Below, piece after piece: positions 8,301 to 13,677 of a stretch of DNA of 13,677 nucleotides. Numbering within the stretch: the stretch's first letter is position 1; each line of letters opens with the position of its first letter. Origin of the DNA: UBA5603 sp964501315 (GTDB lineage: Bacteria; Bacillota_I; Bacilli_A; Izemoplasmatales; Hujiaoplasmataceae); assembly GCA_964501315.1 (NCBI GenBank), contig CAZCSO010000028.1, forward strand, positions 1-13,677, given 5' to 3'. The position numbers and the translations under genes were made by a program. The notes beneath the pieces were generated by a model. That model had not been told where the DNA came from. It saw only the letters and a program-made list of their open reading frames with translations, and searched no databases.

Positions 8301-10380
8301 ACCAGAAAGGATCTTCATCGATCACCTGCGTGTAAGCGTAATTTTCGTTGTCTATAAACAGGTACGGGAATAAACCCTTGGCATTTAAGCGCTTGAGCGT
8401 CACCGTGAAAAGATGCTGGTAGCTTTCATCTTGTGGATCAGAAGCACGTTTGACCAGATGAAGGATATAGGCGAGTACCAATGGAGAAAATGGCGATAGA
8501 AAAGTTCTCTTCTTGTCGCGTACAAAGCCAAACTCAAAGATCGTTTTGTGATCAGCTGAAAGGGCTTGATCTGTAGGGATGTTTGATACGTATGCCAAGC
8601 AGCTGTTTATAAATGCTGCAGCTAATGTACACACCTCTTTATCCCAGGCACATAATGACGGAGTGGTTTTATTCGCCTGGAAATAGACGAGCAGTGCTTG
8701 GTAAGAAGCGGCGATGTTCTCATCGATCCGTTTGAGTTCAGTGTGGTTCGCATAAGAGCCATTGGTTGATTGATAGGCTTGGCGAATGATTAGTTGATAT
8801 TCATACTCAACGTAGGTATTCCGATCGCCGACGAGTAAAAACTCCCGGTTATCCAAAATGGCTTTTTTCTTGGCTTCGTTGTATTCGGCATTTCCGGATT
8901 GAGTAAATAATCTGTCGGTTCGCTGGGTATTGACAAGCAGCGGTAGCGAAATCTTGTCCTCAATTTTTTCGTTTTCAAGTGCGAGCATTAACGACTCGGT
9001 GCCATTGGTAATGGCAAACTTTACTTCATCGTGGGCATCGTAAAACTTAGAGATGTCCAGGAAAGGATGTTCGATGATATTGACCTGTTCTGTGTCTGTT
9101 GGAAGCACATAGGCTACACCTTTGGGCTCTGCAGAAAAATTCAAATTAAAGGTATTGAGTTTAAGCAGCAGTTCTTGCTCTTTTGGTTTGACAAGAAAAT
9201 AGTTTTTGATGCCGTCAAGAGTGAATGAACCCTTGCGGAGAATGAGGATCTTGAAAAAATGTGTTTCGTTTGATTTCGTTGTTTGTAATCGTAATCTAAA
9301 AAAGAGAGGTTTCCCTTCAAAAGGGACTTGTAGATCAAGCTTGCGGTGTATGTACGTCATGGAGACTTTTGTGGCAAGCTCTGGATTGTCCATAATGGCG
9401 AAGTTATCAGTTTTTAGACCATCGCCTTTAAATTTGAAGAGCAAAGAAGTATAACCGCCTTCTGCAAATACGATGATATTTTTGTTGCGCTGACCGGCTG
9501 TGGTTGTACTATCATCACGAATGAAAAATGGTTCTGTCGTAATGAGTTCTGAACCATCGTAAATGATGGCTTCACCTTTGTTCTTGTCAATCTCTTTTTG
9601 CAACTGTTGAAGGGTGGTGTTTTCCCAATCATCTACCCCTAGTCGCTCTTTAACGAATTCCGGAGAGAACTTTGTTAGACGATCGGGTAGCTCATTTGCG
9701 AAATTTCTAATATTGTATTCGATTTCGGTGTAGAGCTTTTGATTATCAAGAATGCGTTTTTGGATTTTATCGCGGTCTGTATAGTTGTGCAGGTCTTTAT
9801 CTTCAAAGAGGTGAAGGCTTTTGAAGTCCACATGGTCAGCTGCAATGGAATTATAAATACCTTCATACCCAAAGGCAGACTGGTTGTCCATAATGATCTG
9901 TTTGGTTTGCATCTCAAGAAGTGCGCTAAAGAGCACAGGTTTAGAAGTGGATTTGCAGAGTGTGCTGAGGTGCTCCTGGACAAATGGTGCACTTAGTGGA
10001 GCCCCCGGTGCAGCTAAATCATGCGCACTGTTTAGAAGCGTGTCAAGACGACTTTGATGTAAAACCAGTAGTGCACAATTTATAAAAATTTCATCGGGAC
10101 GAGATACCGCATCGCGCAGAGTGGAAATGAAATGTTCATTCATAACATTTTCTACGTCATTAACATATACAAGGCGAATATTGGCTATTTCGATATAGGG
10201 CAGTGTCGTATTTAAATAGTTGAGCTCGCCAGTTTTGATGGCATTTAGTGAGCAAAGTAAGGCTTTGAGCTGATCTGCGTCATCTGAGTAAAAACGATAA
10301 CGGTACCCCGGCTTTAGCCGTGCTTTGAGCCATGCAGTGAGGTTTTGGACCAAAAAAACATTAAAGGGTTGTTTTGACAT
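5359..10380 (-). CDS. dptH: DptH: phosphorothioation-dependent restriction protein, nuclease-like and HerA-type ATPase
   Basis: This very large restriction subunit (1673 residues with the start chosen here) acts with DptF and DptG against DNA lacking phosphorothioates. The first thousand residues show no motif I can name. Around 1079-1099 there is a PD-(D/E)XK-like core: SDDILLVGF with Asp1079/Asp1080, then ILYPVEVKSG with Glu1097 and Lys1099, followed by a helix with QQAKALKSYFYD (7084-7146 on the window). A Pro/Glu-rich linker (about 1263-1295) leads to a HerA/FtsK-type ATPase domain. Its Walker A is GTMGTGKT (Gly1328-Thr1335) and its Walker B is KMVLVDEADNF with Asp1554 and Glu1555. An ATG at 10431 would add 17 residues but overlaps dptG by 71 bp and lacks a clear ribosome-binding site. 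The ATG at 10380 has GGAG nine bases upstream and overlaps dptG by only 20 bp, so I prefer it. The family name is secure from size, neighbours and the C-terminal ATPase. Confidence 0.94.
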   Translation of the reverse strand: MSKQPFNVFLVQNLTAWLKARLKPGYRYRFYSDDADQLKALLCSLNAIKTGELNYLNTTLPYIEIANIRLVYVNDVENVMNEHFISTLRDAVSRPDEIFINCALLVLHQSRLDTLLNSAHDLAAPGAPLSAPFVQEHLSTLCKSTSKPVLFSALLEMQTKQIIMDNQSAFGYEGIYNSIAADHVDFKSLHLFEDKDLHNYTDRDKIQKRILDNQKLYTEIEYNIRNFANELPDRLTKFSPEFVKERLGVDDWENTTLQQLQKEIDKNKGEAIIYDGSELITTEPFFIRDDSTTTAGQRNKNIIVFAEGGYTSLLFKFKGDGLKTDNFAIMDNPELATKVSMTYIHRKLDLQVPFEGKPLFFRLRLQTTKSNETHFFKILILRKGSFTLDGIKNYFLVKPKEQELLLKLNTFNLNFSAEPKGVAYVLPTDTEQVNIIEHPFLDISKFYDAHDEVKFAITNGTESLMLALENEKIEDKISLPLLVNTQRTDRLFTQSGNAEYNEAKKKAILDNREFLLVGDRNTYVEYEYQLIIRQAYQSTNGSYANHTELKRIDENIAASYQALLVYFQANKTTPSLCAWDKEVCTLAAAFINSCLAYVSNIPTDQALSADHKTIFEFGFVRDKKRTFLSPFSPLVLAYILHLVKRASDPQDESYQHLFTVTLKRLNAKGLFPYLFIDNENYAYTQVIDEDPFWLEFVPNEANEFSYVAKLTAEKIREFKEAFSALFDFRNDAPLIINSINNGRNEELFEGIVQFYKSSFTEPVKMIVNLYDDHFEETAFDRFADMDGNSDIKRKYRLKDDDADSIIDTMRTHITYSKHLTTETQNYCHLSFFKNNEKVQIRNRNVHTKQSGLVYEGLISGESSEKIDEHYYSGFGLKNVDVDNLPHLQLAKIYNAMQRPVYESGSPYVKDNAIALMISDNFKTLLEKSYSSALWTIIIDPKVTLDFFDSYKDLILIHYSDQYSSSASYDAITVTAKSDLYSSIVGSKEIISEFNAFNGEWLIKMITERETIKKEKNGIIAAYKYITAYLSSPKITWVPLSVAEMIRVSGSVGLSMSKSDFSRYNESISNDDLQLGPISDDILLVGFCDEGVILYPVEVKSGSADMQKALQQAKALKSYFYDHLFSGDDLKSRLLKGLFIRQVFMQVEKYQLYNVFADDYFDALYTKREKLLEGGYPLIEFDDHSKGAVVAFLDIQFDTSIAVKEGILECRLPFDYQSQMLHASFAHLKEKLGNEEFGTNKTYMLYDVSCSQTKKPSVLEHTLPDQEVITASEPTHTPVEEKPEPVAEPAEPSAPMCIKFGTHSHTKEEILWYPTDTTKTLNTNTGIIGTMGTGKTQFTKSLIAQIMQNAHHNVDGSPIGILIFDYKGDYIKEDFTEPTGANVLEPYHLPYNPLALFGDRPLLPVHTTNLFKTTLAKAFGLGPVQQSNLNRIILEAYERRGISKGDKSTWHKPAPTISDIWDVYSNEEKVAYDSLYAALEKLMTFEIFEPNPEKTVFLYDLINGITVINLSGYDTDIQNLIVAITLDIFYTQMHIKGSSKHQGDFRQITKMVLVDEADNFMSQDFESLKKILKEGREFGVGTILSTQQLTHFKTSEDNYANYIQTWIVHQVSNIKAQDITSIFNISNKSEAEGLMEQIRKLEKHYSVYVDGNKNMTKMRDLAFWELPKQNIEKV

Positions 10381-11668
10381 AAACTGCATCTCCACTATCG
10401 CTTTTTCTATCGATGTTGCCAACACGTTCATAGAGCTCTATGAGTGCTAGTCGTGATTGTTGGTCGAAGTACACACCTCTATTTTCAAACTGAAGCATGA
10501 GATCTTGAAAGCGCATCTGTTTTCGTTCTGCTATGGCAATATTGGTCAGAAGTAAAATCGTGTCTTGCTCAAGCACTAGCACTTTCCCAAATCTGCCGCG
10601 TCCTTGAAGGAATGGTTCTGCTACTTGACGCTCGAAAGCACGCCGGTAGTTTTCAAAAATATCTTTCCTCGAGCTTTGATCTTGGAATTGTTCCATGACA
10701 GCTTTCAGGAGGTAATTAAGTGCTTCTTGAACACTGGTGTACTCTAGGATATTTTCCTTTAGCTTACGAACTGAGCGAAATTTAGCCTCAAATTCTCGTA
10801 AGGTATTGACCGTTTCTTGGGTGTCCTTAAGCAACGTTGGCAACTCATAAAGCCTAAGGTTTCCATTCTTTGAGATCCTCATTAATGTTTCCAAGAATGA
10901 AAGGTAGGGGAATATGTATTTGGCATGTTCATAAAGGGTCCGATACCCTTCATAAACGAGCTTTTTACGCTCTGTACTTGCCTTCTCATAATTTAATATG
11001 AAGTGCAATGGTCTGGAAGCAGGTGTTTCAAACGTATATGGATTTAGATTTAAGGCCAATTGCGAACAATAGAGGAAAAGGTAGAGCCGTAAAAACTGTT
11101 CGGCATGTTGCGTAAAATAATGCGTGTTTTTGGCCAGGAATTCAATGTCTTTTGTGAAAAGTTCATCGAGAAATGGCAAATAGGACACTGTTTGATCATT
11201 ATGCTTGTTATCAATGAGGATTTGTTCAAACTGTTTGACGATTCTGGACTCTAGAAAATTGAGTTTTGTATCAAAGCTAATAGTGTAATCATCTTGTTTC
11301 AACATGAGTTTGAATATGTCGAAGACTTTGTTCGATTTGCTATCGGGCAAATGTGCTTGAAACAGGAGTAGTGAAAATGTTGGCATAGAATCATCTGGGA
11401 AGAAAACGCTTTCTAGTACTGATACTGCAGAGGAGTCAGTAAGTTCACTTGCAAAAGCACTAAGGCACGATTCTTTGAAAGATGCAAAAGAAAACTCTTT
11501 TGGCATCTTCTTTTCGGTGATATAGGACACTAAAAGCCCAATAATCGCTTTTAGGTTGTAATCGCTATGCGCACTTGCATCTTTATTGCTGAAAGGGTAA
11601 AAAGTCGATGGTGGTAAGTTCTTTTCACCAATCGATTCTGCCGTGATATTGTGTAAATTATCTAGCAT
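10361..11668 (-). CDS. dptG: DptG: phosphorothioation-dependent restriction protein
   Basis: The protein has 435 residues, is mostly helical and has no nucleotide-binding or nuclease motif I can see. It is identified as DptG because it sits between dptF and dptH in the fixed order dptF-dptG-dptH and has the length usual for that subunit. DptG is required with DptF and DptH for damage to unmodified DNA, but its biochemical activity is not established. The ATG at 11668 has AAAGG about nine bases upstream and overlaps the dptF stop by 11 bp. The 3' end overlaps dptH. These tight junctions suggest one transcript with coupled translation and a fixed ratio of subunits. There are no transmembrane segments or signal peptide, so it is probably cytoplasmic. 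Confidence 0.9.
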   Translation of the reverse strand: MLDNLHNITAESIGEKNLPPSTFYPFSNKDASAHSDYNLKAIIGLLVSYITEKKMPKEFSFASFKESCLSAFASELTDSSAVSVLESVFFPDDSMPTFSLLLFQAHLPDSKSNKVFDIFKLMLKQDDYTISFDTKLNFLESRIVKQFEQILIDNKHNDQTVSYLPFLDELFTKDIEFLAKNTHYFTQHAEQFLRLYLFLYCSQLALNLNPYTFETPASRPLHFILNYEKASTERKKLVYEGYRTLYEHAKYIFPYLSFLETLMRISKNGNLRLYELPTLLKDTQETVNTLREFEAKFRSVRKLKENILEYTSVQEALNYLLKAVMEQFQDQSSRKDIFENYRRAFERQVAEPFLQGRGRFGKVLVLEQDTILLLTNIAIAERKQMRFQDLMLQFENRGVYFDQQSRLALIELYERVGNIDRKSDSGDAVYVKTTL

Positions 11669-13247
11669 GGGCTTTGACCTTTATTTTTCCAGCAGTGTTT
11701 TTAAACTCATAAGTTTGCCCATCATGAACAATGACTAATTTATTTGTGTCTTTGGCAAAATCGATGATGCGTTCTAAGAGCTCTTCAAAGATGACAATAG
11801 TATTGCGATCGTGCTTATTCGGGCGGTAGCCATCATTAATGGCCTGAATGAGTTTATACATGCTCAAAGAAATCTCGATAACTTCAAGCGGTTGATCATT
11901 GACTTTCAAATAGCATGGAAATGAGTGGATACGGTGTTTGGTATGGCTTTGAATGGCTTCAAGATTAGGATCAAATTCTACACTCGTGCATAGGGCGTGA
12001 TTATTTATTTCTGACAGGGTAATGAGTCCTTGATCTGAAAGCGTCGGCAAGTGCTTATTTGCATAAGCCAAAATGGCCTTTTCTAGTTTGTCGTAGAAAG
12101 ATAGAATAGGCTTCTCATTATATTGTTCATGCGCATAGAGGAGCTCAATGAAATCATGAGTTGTCTGATCATTGAATTCCTCTTTGAACTGCTGATGATA
12201 ATTCGTTGCGCAGGAATGATTTCTAAAGAGATAGAAAATCCGCACCAATAGGTGGGGATCATTCAGAGGTAATAAGGGCTCTGAGAACTGGGCATTGAAC
12301 TGATCAATAAATGCATTGAGCTCAGGATCGGTTTTATTGCTTTTGCGTTCAAGGATAAATGTATCTAGTTTTGCAGTACGCAACAGGCACGGATCTTCTT
12401 TTCGAATGTTGTCTATGAGTGCATTAGCACTATCTTCAAAGAGAGTGTGGACCAATGACTTTGGACCTACAAGCAACGTGTAAATGAAGTCGAGTAAGCT
12501 TCGAGTTGTTAGGAATTGATCATATTTTAAATGGATCGTCACTAGCAGTTCCACAATACTATTCTTAATGGCTTCAAGTTGTAAAAGTTGAAAGTTTTTA
12601 TGGATAATATTCAAGGTTCGATGTTGGAGATCTTCTTCAAAAGCTTTGTAAAAGGGGTTAGAGTCAGTTTGAGCAGTAACTTTATCGAACAATTGATGAA
12701 TAAATGATGATGTAATCTTGTCCTGGGCCATCTCGAATTTCGAATAATCTTCAAAATTGATGAATATGACACCATCGGAAGATGTGTTCTTGGAAACATA
12801 GCCCTGTATAGCATGACGGATGTCCTTGTGTTCGTCACTTCCTTCTCGGGCAAAGTTCAGCAAAATTCCTATGTTAATACCAACTACTAGGGGTTTGTGC
12901 CCTCGCTTGAACAAAGAAAACTTGTCATTTAATGCATCTACAGCTGATTGATCCGGCTTAAAGCTATGAGTGGCGTCGATATGGACATCGTAGTACTTAC
13001 CATAATATTTTTGGTTTTGGCCAATAATGGCAGATTTTCCATCACCACTACTACCACATAAAAAGATTATAGCTTTCGTGTCACGATATTGACCAAGGAG
13101 TTCTTTGTAGCGTTTTTCTATGGCTGTTTCGATATAGAGATAATCAAAAACGTTTTTTGGTTCATGATCACTAAGATCTTTTGGAGTGTAAACAGCCTGA
13201 GGAGATGCTTTTGAAAGAGCAGTGAGAGTATTAAACAATTGGCTCAT
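11658..13247 (-). CDS. dptF: DptF: phosphorothioation-dependent restriction P-loop ATPase
   Basis: The 529-residue protein has a clear Walker A motif, GSSGDGKS at residues 65-72, preceded by the hydrophobic strand KAIIFLC. Further strands in the N-terminal half (KPLVVGINIG and GVIFINFEDYS) fit a P-loop NTPase core, with Asp and Glu of the latter a possible Walker B site. The C-terminal half is helical and without known motifs. In the known three-gene restriction modules DptF is the first gene and one of two ATPases, together with DptH. The start at 13247 gives the natural MSQLFNTLTALS opening. Only a weak GGT lies upstream. This is the first gene of the leftward operon, with 315 bp of AT-rich DNA before it and no copy of the AACTTCC operator seen at dndC. 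Confidence 0.93.
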   Translation of the reverse strand: MSQLFNTLTALSKASPQAVYTPKDLSDHEPKNVFDYLYIETAIEKRYKELLGQYRDTKAIIFLCGSSGDGKSAIIGQNQKYYGKYYDVHIDATHSFKPDQSAVDALNDKFSLFKRGHKPLVVGINIGILLNFAREGSDEHKDIRHAIQGYVSKNTSSDGVIFINFEDYSKFEMAQDKITSSFIHQLFDKVTAQTDSNPFYKAFEEDLQHRTLNIIHKNFQLLQLEAIKNSIVELLVTIHLKYDQFLTTRSLLDFIYTLLVGPKSLVHTLFEDSANALIDNIRKEDPCLLRTAKLDTFILERKSNKTDPELNAFIDQFNAQFSEPLLPLNDPHLLVRIFYLFRNHSCATNYHQQFKEEFNDQTTHDFIELLYAHEQYNEKPILSFYDKLEKAILAYANKHLPTLSDQGLITLSEINNHALCTSVEFDPNLEAIQSHTKHRIHSFPCYLKVNDQPLEVIEISLSMYKLIQAINDGYRPNKHDRNTIVIFEELLERIIDFAKDTNKLVIVHDGQTYEFKNTAGKIKVKAHAR

Positions 13248-13562
13248 GAATTACCACAACTAAAAAAAACATTTTTATTCTTATATGTTTTGAATTTTTT
13301 AGGATAATAGCCAATTAAACGGGTGATTAAACTTAATTTTTAGTTATAGGCATACATTATTCATTGCTTGTGACACATTGAAAATATTTTTTTGAAAAGA
13401 TGTATGTATATATATTCTATCGACATGTTGTCGGAAAACCTCAAATTTTACTATTCGTACATGGTGTGATTCCGACAGTGTTTTTCGTATATTTTATTGT
13501 TATTTGACAGATCGATTTGGAATGCTTGATGACAGTGTGCGAAAAACAACTGTTTTTCGACA
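13248..13562. other. Gene-free AT-rich region upstream of dptF
   Basis: I see no convincing gene in this stretch. It should contain the dptF promoter, reading leftward. A possible -10 is TATTAT on the minus strand (13309-13304) and another is TATAAC in the segment 13341-13350, but neither has a good -35, so I do not assign one. An imperfect AACT/AGTT inverted repeat lies at 13330-13345. The right half (13421 onward) is occupied by the repeat cluster listed separately. Confidence 0.5.
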
Positions 13563-13580
13563 TTACAGTGTGTCGCACAC
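13421..13580. repeat. Cluster of short direct and inverted repeats, possible transposon end
   Basis: Several short motifs recur within 160 bp. TGTTTTTCG occurs at 13479-13487 and 13551-13559 and inverted at 13540-13548. ACAGTGT occurs in direct orientation at 13475-13481, 13532-13538 and 13565-13571. GTGTGCGA at 13535-13542 is inverted as TCGCACAC at 13573-13580. CGACA-TGT-TGTCG lies at 13421-13433. Read leftward from 13562 the sequence begins TGTCGAAAAACAG. A TGT terminus followed by irregularly spaced repeats of about 20 bp is the style of Tn7- and Tn5053-type transposon ends, where the repeats bind the transposase. The cluster also coincides with the shift from AT-rich island DNA to higher-GC DNA at about 13580. 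No transposase gene is in the window, so the assignment is inference. Confidence 0.5.
13540..13559. repeat. Perfect inverted repeat, 9-bp arms
   Basis: CGAAAAACA and TGTTTTTCG flank a 2-bp centre. It lies 3 bp past the stop codon of the partial gene at 13563-13676, so it could serve as a weak terminator for that gene. The loop is too short for a good hairpin, the stem is AT-rich, and no T-run follows, so a protein-binding role within the repeat cluster is more likely. Confidence 0.6.
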
Positions 13581-13677
13581 CCCGCTCTCTTTAATGGCTT
13601 CCCGGATCTTTTTGCAGTGCAGGTTCTCGATATAGAGCTTCAGCCATGATTCGACCCAGTAGGGGATCTCTCTACCT
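13563..13677 (-). CDS. C-terminal end of an unidentified protein (5' part outside window)
   Basis: On the minus strand a frame is open from the right edge (first full codon at 13676-13674) and ends at TAA 13565-13563. It encodes 37 residues starting GREIPYWVESWLKLYIENL and ending SGVCDTL. The frame is supported by GC-rich codon choice and a sensible amphipathic helix. I do not recognise the family. Its last codons (GVCDTL and stop) overlap the repeat cluster at the supposed island end, so the natural C-terminus may have been altered by the insertion, or the gene may belong to the mobile element itself. Confidence 0.5.
   Translation of the reverse strand, partial: GREIPYWVESWLKLYIENLHCKKIREAIKESGVCDTL

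Noticed and set aside
7927..8373. Open frame of 148 codons on the plus strand inside dptH
   Set aside because: It is a reverse-strand shadow of dptH with no ribosome-binding site or recognisable domain. The Val/Phe/Ile-rich translation is what antisense of this coding sequence produces.
13330..13345. Third copy of the AACTTCC operator upstream of dptF
   Set aside because: AACTTAATTTTTAGTT has the outer AACT/AGTT but lacks the CC-N4-GG core and has a different arm spacing.
13421..13580. CRISPR array
   Set aside because: The repeats are 7-9 bp long, irregularly spaced and in both orientations, unlike the regular repeat-spacer pattern of CRISPR arrays.

Overview
The window carries a nearly complete DNA phosphorothioation (Dnd) modification and restriction island. 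The modification genes dndC-dndD-dndE run rightward from 939 to 4628. The restriction genes dptF-dptG-dptH run leftward from 13247 to 5359, followed by one extra small membrane-protein gene. The two operons converge and their last genes overlap by 8 bp near 4621-4628. No dndA (cysteine desulfurase) and no dndB lie in the window, so sulfur would have to come from a desulfurase encoded elsewhere, such as an IscS-type enzyme.

Layout. 1-542 is the C-terminal part of a Fic-family AMP-transferase with a winged-helix tail, in higher-GC DNA. 575-805 (minus) is a small Cro/CI-type repressor with a TTG start. 806-938 is a divergent control region with two copies of an inverted repeat, AACTTCC-N4-GGAA(GTT), plus recognisable promoter elements for both the regulator and dndC. 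Then come dndCDE, a 244-residue protein with two membrane helices (minus), dptH, dptG and dptF (all minus), and about 315 bp of AT-rich DNA without a gene. That stretch ends in a cluster of repeats (13421-13580) resembling the binding-site arrays at the ends of Tn7/Tn5053-type transposons. From 13563 to the window edge, higher-GC DNA encodes the last 37 residues of an unidentified protein.

How the genes work together. DndC (PP-loop ATPase with Fe-S cysteines), DndD (SMC/Rad50-like ATPase) and DndE (small DNA-binding subunit) replace a non-bridging phosphate oxygen with sulfur in the DNA backbone. DptF, DptG and DptH attack DNA lacking that mark. In DptH the sequence shows two catalytic-looking centres: a PD-(D/E)XK nuclease-like motif in the middle and a HerA-type ATPase at the C-terminus, separated by a Pro/Glu-rich linker. 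The XRE regulator probably represses itself and may control dndCDE through the paired operators. No similar operator was seen in front of dptF.

Organism. Gene content and composition (roughly 35-45 % GC in the island, above 50 % in both flanks) suggest a Gram-negative bacterium, perhaps a proteobacterium or Campylobacterota member, with the island acquired horizontally. This assignment is an inference and is weak.
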